A DNA stretch of 47,450 bases from Pseudomonas sp. TH31 (GCF_016650815.1 NZ_JAEKEZ010000017.1:1-47450); one strand, 5' to 3'; positions 25,952 through 36,415 are shown, counted from the first letter of the stretch. The notes: a model not told the origin generated them from the sequence alone. Numbers and translations: made by a program.

Positions 25952-27111
25952 AGCTCGGCGGAAAGATTATCCGAATACATGCGGTTGATGTTGATAAGGC
26001 TATCACCTTGGCCAAAGTATCAACCAGTCGAAATCTGCCTGAAGTTTTGCGACGAGAAATGGCCTATCTGGTTTGCGATAACCAGATACCTAACGGATTT
26101 GCGCACTATCTGCTGGTTGATAAGCACCGGCATCTGGTTGATGCGCTCCCTTCCGGTTCCGACTTCTCAATTCTACCGGAGGACTATAGCTATATCGGTG
26201 ATGGCGACGTTATCCGGCTTTCAGCGGATCGTCAGAGCATCCGAGTGTTGTTTCGTGCATCGTCGCCGCACAACAGTATCCTGGTCACAGAGCAGTGTAA
26301 TCATTACTGCCTCATGTGTTCCCAACCCCCGAAAGCCGCTGATGATTCATGGATACTCGACGAAATCGAGAGCCTGATTCCGCTGATTCCAAAAGATACC
26401 CGCGAGCTGGTGTTTACTGGGGGCGAGCCGACGACCAATCGGCAGCGCTTCCTTAAAATCATCAGCCTCACAAAAAGTTATCTACCAAGAACCGCAATCC
26501 ACATTCTCTCGAATGGGCGCAGTTTCAAAGACCCAGCGTTCGCTGAACAGTATGCGCAGATTGAATTGTCTGACGCGATGATCGGAATTCCTGTCTATTC
26601 AGAAGATCCGACACTGCATGACTACATCGTCCAGGCCCGAGGCGCATTCGATGAAACCATTCAGGGCATTCTCAACCTGAAGCGCTTGGGGCAGAAGGTT
26701 GAGATCCGAGTGGTCATTCACAAGCTGTCGGTGCAGCGCCTGCCAGAGCTGTGTGAGTTCATTGCACGCAACCTGCTGTTTGTTGACCATGTGGCGCTGA
26801 TGGGTCTTGAGATGATGGGCTTTACTAGGGCCAATCTTGATGAGCTGTGGATCGACCCAATCGAATACAAAGACACACTCAGCAAATCCGTTGGTATCCT
26901 CGCCAAATACGGAATGAATATCTCGGTCTACAACCATCAACTCTGCCTAGTGAGCTCAGATATTTATCCCTACTACCGCAAGTCAATCAGTGACTGGAAG
27001 AATGAATACGCCATCGAGTGCGAGGTATGCACTCGCAAGTCGGACTGCGGAGGATTTTTTTCGTCAGGGATCAAGCACGGCTACAGTAAGAGCCTAATAC
27101 CTTTTTGTTGA
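25945..27111 (+). CDS. hxsC: His-Xaa-Ser system radical SAM maturase HxsC
   Basis: This is a second, different radical SAM enzyme of about 388 residues. The Fe-S motif is CNHYCLMC with Cys at about 118, 122 and 125, and the GGE motif is VFTGGEPTTN. A C-terminal Cys cluster (CEVCTRKSDCGGFF, Cys at 359, 362 and 368) may bind another cluster. ATG 25945 overlaps the hxsB stop (ATGCTGA), so translation is coupled; an upstream GTG at 25933 is possible. Two maturases for one precursor is the defining feature of the Hxs system and suggests two sequential modifications. Confidence 0.9.
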   Translation: MLKLGGKIIRIHAVDVDKAITLAKVSTSRNLPEVLRREMAYLVCDNQIPNGFAHYLLVDKHRHLVDALPSGSDFSILPEDYSYIGDGDVIRLSADRQSIRVLFRASSPHNSILVTEQCNHYCLMCSQPPKAADDSWILDEIESLIPLIPKDTRELVFTGGEPTTNRQRFLKIISLTKSYLPRTAIHILSNGRSFKDPAFAEQYAQIELSDAMIGIPVYSEDPTLHDYIVQARGAFDETIQGILNLKRLGQKVEIRVVIHKLSVQRLPELCEFIARNLLFVDHVALMGLEMMGFTRANLDELWIDPIEYKDTLSKSVGILAKYGMNISVYNHQLCLVSSDIYPYYRKSISDWKNEYAIECEVCTRKSDCGGFFSSGIKHGYSKSLIPFC

Positions 27112-27173
27112 TCTACATTAAAGGTCAGCATCAAGATTATTCTGTGAATTGTTGCGTAGCGGAGTAAATTTAA

Positions 27174-27731
27174 ATTATAGAAAAATACAGTCGACATAAA
27201 AAGCCGGTATCCAATGATCCGTCAAGTTTTTTGGCGAGAGAGATATCAGGGCTGAATTTACCTGAAGGGGCTCTTGCCCTTGATTTGGGGTGCGGCTATG
27301 GTCGTAACTCCTCACTATTGTCAAGGTATTTCGCGAATGTAATAGCCGCTGATGTTTCTTGTAAAAGTTTCAGCAATTTATGGTATTTAGATTGTAAAAA
27401 TATACACCCGGTGATCCTTGATTGTGGGCAATTTCTCCCGTTTTTAAATGATACATTCTCAGCAGTCATAGTCGTGCATTTATATCATGAGGATTTAATT
27501 GTAAACTTGATTGATGTAATCCGGCCGGACGGTTTTTTTATTTATGAAAGCATTGCTGGCAATGGCGAAAACTGGCGAGAGCTGAGTCTTTTCGGAGAAG
27601 TTAAAAAGCTTTTAGAAAAGCAGTTCATTATCAAGTATTACTTAGAGCGACCTGTAGGTCCTGATAAAAAAAATGCCACCGTGAAAGTGGTTGCCCAGAA
27701 GAAAAAAACTGAATCGCTCGCAGCTTTATAG
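27174..27731 (+). CDS. class I SAM-dependent methyltransferase, AT-rich, start uncertain
   Basis: The product has the SAM-binding motif I ALDLGCGYGRNSSLLS, an acidic strand-2 end (IAADVS) and motif IV region (LNDTFSAVIVVHLYHED), then VIRPDGFFIYESIAG, so it is a methyltransferase-11/25-type enzyme. GC content is far below that of the neighbours, a sign of transfer. No ATG or GTG begins the frame. TTG 27231 would cut off IEKYSRHKKPVSNDPSSFLA, which looks like part of the protein. A GGAG at about 27161-27164 sits near an ATT/ATA pair (27174-27179), suggesting a rare start or a lost base. It is 62 bases after hxsC on the same strand and could be an Hxs tailoring enzyme (inference). Confidence 0.75.
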   Translation: MIEKYSRHKKPVSNDPSSFLAREISGLNLPEGALALDLGCGYGRNSSLLSRYFANVIAADVSCKSFSNLWYLDCKNIHPVILDCGQFLPFLNDTFSAVIVVHLYHEDLIVNLIDVIRPDGFFIYESIAGNGENWRELSLFGEVKKLLEKQFIIKYYLERPVGPDKKNATVKVVAQKKKTESLAAL

Positions 27732-27758
27732 GCGCATCTGGTCGTCGGTTTCGGGTTC

Positions 27759-27850
27759 AGGCTGTGTGAAAACGCCGAGGATTGCGAAAACGTGAGGACG
27801 TGCTCCTGGCGTCGATGTAGAAAATCCAATTTGACGTTTTTACACACCCA
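27759..27850. mobile_element. 92-bp MITE-like element
   Basis: AGGCTGTGTGAAAACG at the left and CGTTTTTACACACCC at the right form imperfect terminal inverted repeats like those of the 157-bp element at 20784-20940. No coding content. It marks the right edge of the AT-rich hxs/methyltransferase island. Confidence 0.65.
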
Positions 27851-27919
27851 GGACCCATAGCGGCCATTCAGGATGCTCCTGCACACATGATCGCCATGCG
27901 TTGAAGGACTATCCATTAG

Positions 27920-28366
27920 TCATTTGATATGTCGGTAGACCTTTGTTGTGCGCACCGAGAATCCTGCCGCCTCGTATAAACGATGGGCAGATTCACGATC
28001 TGGATTGGATGTTAAATCCAGTGTTTTTGCGCCGAGCTCATGGCTTTTTTCTATTGCTGCTTCTATGAGTGCTTTACCGACCCCTTGACCTCGAGCACTG
28101 GCATCTACTACGACGTCTTCGATCCAAGCACGAACGCCTGTCGGAATACGAAAATGAATTAGGGTTAGCACCCCCAAAATCCTTCCTCCACTTGCTGCTC
28201 TCACGACTAATAAATGGGAGCACTCTGAGTCCACGATTTGCTTCAAATCTTCCATTGTCATCGCTTGAGCGTTTTTGGAAAGTTGTGGGAGAAGGTCATT
28301 CAAAGATCTGAGCAATATATAATCGGTTTCTTGAACCACCTCGACAATAGCTGATTGGTTTGTCAT
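27920..28366 (-). CDS. GNAT family N-acetyltransferase
   Basis: This is a 148-residue acetyltransferase with a single GNAT domain. Motif A is seen as VVVDASARGQGVGKALIEAA (acetyl-CoA pyrophosphate loop RGQGVG), then LTSNPDRESAHRLYEAAGF, the usual motif B. Substrate is unknown; it could be a small amine or a protein N-terminus. It is convergent with the hxs/methyltransferase group and separated from it by a MITE. Confidence 0.85.
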   Translation of the reverse strand: MTNQSAIVEVVQETDYILLRSLNDLLPQLSKNAQAMTMEDLKQIVDSECSHLLVVRAASGGRILGVLTLIHFRIPTGVRAWIEDVVVDASARGQGVGKALIEAAIEKSHELGAKTLDLTSNPDRESAHRLYEAAGFSVRTTKVYRHIK

Positions 28367-28379
28367 TAGAGATCCTCAA

Positions 28380-28689
28380 GTGAAAGGGGTGAAGCTTCAA
28401 TGGTTCGATTGGACACATTACCCCAAAGGGTCTGCGAGTGACCGATTGAATCCACAGCCGATAGCCGCCCCAAGATTAAAGCTCCACACGCCTCAGAAAA
28501 TCTCAGATCTTTCCTACGCTCGTACGAGCTTGCACTTCCCAACCTACCTAGCTAACCTTCCTCCCGTCGCTGCCAATTCAGCGAACGGGTGTGGTAGCCC
28601 GGATACTTCATAGACCCAGAACGCTTTAGGGCGTTTTTTTGTGCTGGCTGCTTTGTGGCGGCTGTGCATGGGAGGCTTCGGCCTGCCGG
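28380..28689. other. gene-less stretch
   Basis: There are 310 bases with no convincing gene. AACGC-TTTAGG-GCGTT followed by seven T's (28620-28641) is a small terminator-like hairpin on the plus strand, but no plus-strand gene ends there. Confidence 0.4.
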
Positions 28690-28774
28690 GTTCCTATGAC
28701 CGGTCTACCACCCTGTGTACAGCCGTCTCCCCGTTTGCGTGGTAGCAATAGGGAGAGGTTCACTCCATAGGAAC
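28690..28774 (+). promoter_or_regulatory. structured leader with nested inverted repeats upstream of the DUF6124 gene
   Basis: GTTCCTATG (28690-28698) pairs perfectly with CATAGGAAC (28766-28774). Inside it CTACCAC (28705-28711) pairs with GTGGTAG (28739-28745). TCTCCC / GGGAGA (28726-28731 / 28751-28756) offers an alternative pairing that competes with the inner stem. The 3' arm ends 6 bases before the ATG at 28781 and contains AGGA of the likely ribosome site, so folding would hide it. Confidence 0.55.
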
Positions 28775-28780
28775 TTCACA

Positions 28781-29092
28781 ATGATAAAAGAAACCCCCGA
28801 TCCTCCGGATATCGACGGCGAAATTGAAGCCGATACCACCTTCACATCCAGCAAACCGGCGATGTCCGAGCGACGTCCCAATCCCATTTTCAATATCGTT
28901 CCCGACGTAGACAACGAAACGCTGCTGGTTCATGCCTGCGAAACCCTTGCCTCGGCCAGTGTGATGGCCAGCGAGCTCGCATTTCTACTTTCCGGGCCAA
29001 AACGCAATTTGGCCTTGGCGATTCAGCAGATGATTACGTTGGCTGAGTTGTCGGTGAATCGGGTGCTGGATGAAGTTGATCCGCAGGTGTAG
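28781..29092 (+). CDS. DUF6124 family small protein
   Basis: This 103-residue cytoplasmic protein has a disordered N-terminus (PPDIDGEIEAD) and a helical C-terminal domain (NETLLVHACETLASASVMASE, LALAIQQMITLAELSVNRVL). This matches the DUF6124/DUF3077-type small proteins that are multi-copy in pseudomonads, whose function is unknown. ATG 28781 follows AGGAAC in a structured leader (28690-28774). A good terminator follows. Confidence 0.8.
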   Translation: MIKETPDPPDIDGEIEADTTFTSSKPAMSERRPNPIFNIVPDVDNETLLVHACETLASASVMASELAFLLSGPKRNLALAIQQMITLAELSVNRVLDEVDPQV

Positions 29093-29121
29093 GTGAGGCA
29101 TCACCTTTCCCGCGGTGTAAT

Positions 29122-29160
29122 AAAAAGCCCGCTGTCCCCTGTAGGGTCAGCGGGTTTTTT
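29122..29160 (+). terminator. Rho-independent terminator after the DUF6124 gene
   Basis: AAAAAGCCCGCTG and CAGCGGGTTTTTT make a GC-rich 7-bp stem extended by A-T pairs, with a T tail. It lies about 30 bases after the stop. Confidence 0.88.
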
Positions 29161-29437
29161 GCATTCAAGAGGCGGCCAACCAGTACTCACCAATCACCAA
29201 TGCCGCCGGATTCACCCCACGCCAACCCAATCTAACGGGATTAGGCAATAAATCAGCAGAATGCAGCCATCGGTCACACCCGCCCAGGTCTTATCCTGTC
29301 CGCCACGCGGCTCAACGCAGCCGCCAAGGCTTCTTGACGGTCGGCCATCAAATTGACCGCCACCGTCATCCACTTGAACGATTCAGCACCTACGCTACTC
29401 CTCTTATATTCAACCTCTGACGAAAAAGGTGATCGCA
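29161..29437. other. intergenic region upstream of the alcohol dehydrogenase
   Basis: There are 277 bases without a gene. The promoter of the dehydrogenase is expected near 29390-29410 (CTACTCCTCTTATATTCAAC). Nothing else was recognised. Confidence 0.3.
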
Positions 29438-30505
29438 ATGGCCAAGACTTACAGCTACGCCGCGCAGGGTTCCAAGGACTTGCTCAAGCCCTTCACCTTC
29501 GAACGTCGCGCCCTGGGCGCTGATGATGTACAGATCGACATCCTCTATTGCGGCGTGTGCCATTCCGACCTGCACACCGTGCGCAATGAGTGGCACAACA
29601 CGCTGTACCCCTCGGTGCCGGGGCATGAAATTGTCGGTCGGGTGACGGCCGTCGGCGCGAATGTCAGCAAGTTCAAAGTGGGGGATCTGGCGGGCGTTGG
29701 TTGCATGGTCGACAGTTGCCAGCACTGTGCGTCGTGCGCGGAAGGCGAAGAGCAGTATTGCGAGAATGGTTTCACCGGGACTTACAACGGTCCGGTGTTT
29801 GGTGGCGAGAACACCTTTGGTGGTTACTCGGACAATATCGTGGTGAAGGAGAAGTTCGCTCTGCGCATTTCCCACGACAACGCCAACCTGGCCGCCGTCG
29901 CGCCGCTGTTGTGTGCGGGCATTACCACCTATTCGCCGTTGCACCACTGGAAGGTCGGGCCTGGCAAGAAGGTCGGGGTGGTTGGCCTCGGTGGCCTGGG
30001 GCATATGGCGGTGAAGATTGCCCATGCCATGGGCGCGCATGTGGTGTTGTTCACCACGTCGCCGAACAAGCGTGAGGACGGGTTGCGTCTGGGCGCGGAT
30101 GAGGTGGTGGTGTCGAAGAACCCGGAGGAGATGACGAAGTTTGCCAACACTCTGGATTTCATTCTCAACACCGTGGCCGCGCCGCATGATCTGGATGCCT
30201 TTCTCAATCTGCTCAAGCGCGATGGCACGATGACGCTGGTCGGCGCGCCGGACAGTCCGCATCCGTCGCCTTCGGTGTTTAACCTGATTTTCAAGCGCCG
30301 CAGTCTGGCGGGGTCGTTGATTGGCGGGATTCAGGAAACCCAGGAGATGCTGGATTTCTGTGCCCGGCACGGGATTGTGTCGGATATCGAGATGATTGAT
30401 ATCCAGAACATCAATGCGGCTTATGAGCGGATGATCAAGGGGGATGTGAAGTATCGGTTTGTGATTGATATGGACAGTTTGAAGAAGGAAGTGAAGGTTG
30501 CTTGA
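29438..30505 (+). CDS. zinc-containing NAD(P)-dependent alcohol dehydrogenase
   Basis: This 355-residue medium-chain dehydrogenase of the cinnamyl-alcohol/YahK type reduces aldehydes to alcohols. The catalytic zinc site is ILYCGVCHSDLHTVRNEW plus PGHEIVG. The structural zinc lobe has cysteines in VDSCQHCASCAEGEEQYC. The cofactor site is VGVVGLGGLGHMAVKIA (GxGGxG). ATG 29438 has AAAGGTGA ahead; a GTG nine bases earlier is less likely. The gene stands alone. The preferred direction is aldehyde detoxification by family knowledge, not shown here. Confidence 0.93.
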   Translation: MAKTYSYAAQGSKDLLKPFTFERRALGADDVQIDILYCGVCHSDLHTVRNEWHNTLYPSVPGHEIVGRVTAVGANVSKFKVGDLAGVGCMVDSCQHCASCAEGEEQYCENGFTGTYNGPVFGGENTFGGYSDNIVVKEKFALRISHDNANLAAVAPLLCAGITTYSPLHHWKVGPGKKVGVVGLGGLGHMAVKIAHAMGAHVVLFTTSPNKREDGLRLGADEVVVSKNPEEMTKFANTLDFILNTVAAPHDLDAFLNLLKRDGTMTLVGAPDSPHPSPSVFNLIFKRRSLAGSLIGGIQETQEMLDFCARHGIVSDIEMIDIQNINAAYERMIKGDVKYRFVIDMDSLKKEVKVA

Positions 30506-30683
30506 TTGGGTTTAGGGGCAAAAGATCGCAGCCTTCGGCAGCTCCTACGGGGGGGAGGGGGATCTGGTATGGTTTTTTTGGTGTCACCTGCATCTGTAAT
30601 GTACCGGGTCGGCGGCTCACAATGCCGGCACGGTTCGCGGTCGCGGCCGGTTTGCACCGCACATTCATGATGTAGGAGGCCCG

Positions 30684-30767
30684 ATGGGTAAGATGGCGAT
30701 TTTCCTGGGTGGATTTCTGGTCCTGACCATATTGCTGGGGGCCCTTGCCACGATTTCTCCCGTTTAG
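30684..30767 (+). CDS. 27-residue membrane peptide
   Basis: A perfect AGGAGG lies 7 bases before ATG 30684. The frame encodes MGKMAIFLGGFLVLTILLGA plus LATISPV and stops at TAG 30765-30767. The peptide is one hydrophobic helix, long enough to span the inner membrane. Pseudomonas genomes hold similar tiny membrane proteins. There is no partner gene to hint at function; katG downstream is on the opposite strand. Confidence 0.6.
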   Translation: MGKMAIFLGGFLVLTILLGALATISPV

Positions 30768-30784
30768 TCTTTCCTGATCCGCAA

Positions 30785-30831
30785 ACAGTACAACGCCTCC
30801 ACATTGGGAGGCGTTGCAGTTTTCAGCGTTA
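30785..30831. terminator. convergent terminator before the katG end
   Basis: CAACGCCTCC and GGAGGCGTTG form a perfect 10-bp stem (30791-30800 and 30808-30817) with a 7-base loop, followed by CAGTTTTC. It lies between the small membrane peptide gene and the end of katG on the other strand, and may serve both. Confidence 0.75.
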
Positions 30832-30840
30832 GGGTTTGTG

Positions 30841-33168
<2,328 letters not shown>

Positions 33169-33416
33169 TCAATGACATAGGCTGCTGGGCCAGGCAGTTC
33201 GATCAACTGCTCATTGTGGCCACACGGGAAGTCTGGAGATTGGCGATCGATTCGCCAGCACGCGGGCCCACGGCAAGCCTGTGACTCTTTCTTGTCTCTT
33301 CATCAGGTATTGAACGGCCAGCGTACGCCGGCGCATGGGTAAGACTAGACCCTCTGGGGCGGACCGCTAATAGGCGCAGTGTTAGAGCGTGATAGGCGAA
33401 ATCTTTCGCGCCGACT

Positions 33417-33840
33417 GTAGGCGCAAAGCTTGCTCGCGAAGGCGGCCTCCCGGACGCCATCTCCGGCAAGCCGTGCCCCTGCACCGACAGCGCTGATCTG
33501 TTTTTTGTAGGAGCAAAGCTTGCTCGCGAAAGCGGCCTCACGAACGCCTTCACCGGCAAGCCGTGCCCCTGCACCGACAGCGCTGATTAATTTTTTGTAG
33601 GAGCAAAGCTTGCTCGCGAAGGCGGCCTCACAAACGCCTTCATCGGCAAGCCGTGCCCCTGCACCGACAGCGCTGATTAATTTTTTGTAGGAGCAAAGCT
33701 TGCTCGCGAAGGCGGCCTCACAAACGCCTTCACCGGCAAGCCGTGCCCCTGCACCGACAGCGCTGATCTGTTTTTTGTAGGAGCAAAGCTTGCTCGCGAA
33801 GGCGGCCTCACGAACGCCTTCACCGACAAGCCGTGCTCCT
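33417..33840. repeat. 90-bp tandem array of REP-containing units (about 4.7 copies)
   Basis: Units start at 33417, 33507, 33597, 33687 and 33777 with a period of exactly 90 bases. Each begins GTAGGAGCAAAGCTTGCTCGC, a Pseudomonas REP palindrome, and ends TGCACCGACAGCGCTGAT plus a T run. Copies differ at few positions (for example CTG versus TAA before the T run). Because 90 is a multiple of three, a false repeat-protein frame runs through it on the minus strand. Confidence 0.95.
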
Positions 33841-33870
33841 GCAGGTTTCCGGACCGAAGATGTACGGGGG

Positions 33871-34253
33871 TTAATCATGAAAGCGTTTCGCCCCGAACCA
33901 AGCGACAGGCGAAAGCAGCACAACCGTCAGCAGGAACGCTACCTGCGACAGATAGAACGGCTCAAGCCACTGCCGATTCAAGGCAACGTAGAACGTGTTG
34001 TGAACGACGTCTGCGATGATGATCGCCGCCGTGAGTGCGATGCCTGCCTAGGGTTTGATGAAAAGCAGCAGTGCCGCCAAAGGATCAAGCATCGTAAGCG
34101 CCCCCAGAACACCCGGCTGGCCCGATAGGCGCCATTGCCGTAGCCGTAGTCCCAGAAAATTCCATGTTCAAAGTCCGCCCGCAAATGATTGGCCGTGGCG
34201 ACCAGAAGGCAGCAGGCGAATAAAACGCGGATGGCAAATGATGCGCTCGGCAT
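33871..34253 (-). pseudogene. broken small membrane protein gene
   Basis: Starting at ATG 34253, the protein begins MPSASFAIRVLFACCLLVATA and continues NHLRADFEHGIFWDYG. A missing base in the C run 34101-34105 (G run on the coding strand) breaks the frame after ASRVFWG; adding it gives ALTMLDPLAALLLFIKP. A TAG then interrupts, followed in frame by AGIALTAAIIIADVVHNTFY and FYLSQVAFLLTVVLLSPVAWF to the TAA at 33871. The whole would be about 127 residues with three to four membrane helices. I do not know the family. The in-frame stop (possibly CAG changed to TAG) means at least partial true decay. Confidence 0.65.
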
Positions 34254-34257
34254 GGGC

Positions 34258-35280
34258 CTACGATTCACTCTCGCGCCAGCGCCGCGCCTGAACAAGCACC
34301 GCCGGTGCAAAGTGCAGCACCACCATCCGCACCAGATGATGCGTCAGGATAAACACCACATTCAGCCCGCCACCGAACGCGACGATGGCGATGGTTTCGA
34401 TGGCGCCGGGCATGTAGGCCAGCCACAAGGACAATGGATCGCTGCCCAGGACCCGTCCGGCCACGCCGGCAAACGCGGCGGCGATCAGCAGCATCAGGGC
34501 GACGGCCATCGCCCCGGCCCGGCCATGGCGGATCAGTTCGGCGAAGGAGATGTCTTTGAATTTCGAGCCGATCAGCACGCCAATGATCACCGTTGCGGCA
34601 TCGACGCTCCATTGCGGCATCTGGAAATCGTGGAGATAGCCCATCTTGATAGAGACGGCGGTGGCGACGATGGCGGTGAGCATGAACGGTGCCGGGACGC
34701 CGATGCGCAACAGTAGGCGGCCGATGCCGATGCTCAGGGCGATCAACGACAGCACCGTGAGCAGGGTGCTGAAGACCAGCGGGCTGCCTTGGGCAAGTGC
34801 CACGCCGGTTTGCGCGGGAATCAGAAAACTGACCAGCACGGTGATCGACAGCAGTCGCACCAGGTGCACGACGATGACTTTGCCCGAGGCCCGTTCGGAC
34901 TCCAGCAAATCGAACACCGCAGCGAGGGCGCCGGGGTAGACGGCCAGCAGCGAGTCCTTGAGGTTCCAGCCCGAGACCTTGAACAGCCAGAAACTGGCCA
35001 TCGCAATCTGGGCGGTCAGGCACAGGAACAGGATGCCGAGGCTGGGTAACATGGCGGCGGCAGTGTGGCTGTCCCAGGCCTTGAACATCAGGCCGGTGGC
35101 GACCCCCAGCACGATTTGTACGAAGCCCAGGCCCAAGGGCAGGGTGGGGGCGAAGCGCAGGTTGCTGGCGATCAGCGAGGTGGCGAGAATCGAACCGAGT
35201 AACAGGCCATGAGGTACGCCGACATACTGCAGTGCGGTGCCGACGCCGGTGGCGATCAGCAAACACAGTAAGGTCTTCAT
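34258..35280 (-). CDS. AbrB-family (PF05145-type) integral membrane protein
   Basis: This 340-residue protein has about ten hydrophobic helices in two similar halves, as in the AbrB membrane protein family (often misnamed ammonia monooxygenase). Seen: VPHGLLLGSILATSLIASNL, LGILFLCLTAQIAMASFWLF, YPGALAAVFDLLESE and the second-half counterpart YMPGAIETIAIVAFGGGLN. These paired PGA motifs mark the internal duplication. The function is unclear; a regulator or transporter role has been proposed for the family. The broken membrane gene lies just downstream on the same strand. Confidence 0.85.
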   Translation of the reverse strand: MKTLLCLLIATGVGTALQYVGVPHGLLLGSILATSLIASNLRFAPTLPLGLGFVQIVLGVATGLMFKAWDSHTAAAMLPSLGILFLCLTAQIAMASFWLFKVSGWNLKDSLLAVYPGALAAVFDLLESERASGKVIVVHLVRLLSITVLVSFLIPAQTGVALAQGSPLVFSTLLTVLSLIALSIGIGRLLLRIGVPAPFMLTAIVATAVSIKMGYLHDFQMPQWSVDAATVIIGVLIGSKFKDISFAELIRHGRAGAMAVALMLLIAAAFAGVAGRVLGSDPLSLWLAYMPGAIETIAIVAFGGGLNVVFILTHHLVRMVVLHFAPAVLVQARRWRESES

Positions 35281-35434
35281 GAGTCTTCCTTGATTCTAGT
35301 GTTACTGAATGTGTCGTCCGTTCAGGCCATGCACGTTTTCCCATCTAACGATGCACGGGTCAAGTACCGGTGCTCTTCTACACCGCGCGGCCTCAACGTA
35401 ATCTGTCCCCTCGACATTTGGAGGGAACCCGACC

Positions 35435-35914
35435 ATGCCGCTCACCTATCGCCCAGTCAGTGCTGAAGATGTCCTGACGATTTGCGAATTTCCTCAAGAT
35501 CCCCAGGAACTGTTCTTTATGTTCCCGGCCGGCCAGTACCCGCTGACGGAGGCGCAACTGAGCGCATCGATTGCCAAGCGCTCGGACTCTACGGTGATCG
35601 AGCAGGACGGCGCCATTGTCGGGTTTGCCAACTTCTACAAGTTCGAGCGTGACGGGATCTGTGCGATTGGCAATTTGATCGTGTCGCCCGAGGCGCGGGG
35701 GCAGGGTGTGGCGACGTTTTTGCTGAAAACGATGGAGCAGCTGGCGCTTGAACGTCATGGGGCGAAGGAAGTGCAATTGTCGTGTTTTAACGAGAATACG
35801 GCGGGGCTGATTTTGTATCCCAGGCTTGGGTTTGTGCCGTTTGATATTGAAGAGCGGGCGGCTCCGGACGGGCGTCGTATGGCGCTGATCCATTTGAGGA
35901 AGGTTTGGGGATGA
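35435..35914 (+). CDS. GNAT family N-acetyltransferase
   Basis: This 159-residue acetyltransferase has a GNAT fold: VIEQDGAIVGFANFYKFE for the central strands, then NLIVSPEARGQGVATFLLK with the acetyl-CoA loop RGQGVA, and FNENTAGLILYPRLGFVP for motif B. GGAGG lies about 12 bases before ATG 35435. Substrate is unknown. It stands alone, divergent from the AbrB-type gene. Confidence 0.9.
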   Translation: MPLTYRPVSAEDVLTICEFPQDPQELFFMFPAGQYPLTEAQLSASIAKRSDSTVIEQDGAIVGFANFYKFERDGICAIGNLIVSPEARGQGVATFLLKTMEQLALERHGAKEVQLSCFNENTAGLILYPRLGFVPFDIEERAAPDGRRMALIHLRKVWG

Positions 35915-35939
35915 ATGTTTTCAGGGCTTGAATGTGTGC

Positions 35940-36395
35940 TGGGCTTTAGGGCCTCTTCGCGGGCAAGCCTCGCTCCTACAGTTATCTCGGCCGATCACAA
36001 ATAGTGAGTTCACAACAGATCCCAATGTGGGAGCGAGCCTGCTCGCGAAGGGGCCGTTACATTCAACATCAACGTTGGCTGACCCACCGCATTCGCGAGC
36101 AGGCTCGCTCCCGCAGTTGATCTCTGGCGTTCACCGATAGTGGATTCACAGCAGATCCCCCTGTGGGAGCGGGCTTGCTCGCGAAGGGGCCGGCACATTC
36201 AACATCAACGTTGGCTGACCCACCGCATTCGCGAGCAGGCTCGCTCCCACAGTTGATCTCTGGCGTTCACCGATAGTGGATTCACAGCAGATCCCCCTGT
36301 GGGAGCGGGCTCGCTCGCGAAGGGGCCGGCACCTTCAACATCAAGATTGACTGACCCACCGCTTTCGCGGGCAAGCCTCGCTCCTGCCAGGGATC
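35940..36395. repeat. REP/BIME cluster with a 136-bp tandem period
   Basis: After the GNAT gene there are about eight REP palindromes. From 36027 they form a tandem of 136-bp units (GTGGGAG at 36027, 36163 and 36299), each with one REP in each orientation joined by linkers such as CAACATCAACGTTGGCTGACC and GATCTCTGGCGTTCACCGAT. The last unit has drifted. A separate single REP lies at about 35947-35980. These are non-coding. Confidence 0.93.
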
Positions 36396-36415
36396 GGGGC
36401 TTTTGTTAGTGGGCG

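Noticed and set aside
33417..33840. Regular repeats that might suggest a CRISPR array
   Set aside because: The whole 90-base unit repeats, there are no unique spacers, the repeat core is a REP palindrome and no cas genes are present.
33345..33923. 192-codon minus-strand frame encoding a 30-residue repeat protein
   Set aside because: It is the translation of the 90-bp REP tandem array; REP DNA is non-coding and the frame stays open only because 90 is a multiple of three.
34265..35344. 359-codon frame overlapping the AbrB-type gene
   Set aside because: Arg/His-rich out-of-frame shadow with no hydrophobic helices or motif, while the chosen frame is a clean membrane protein.
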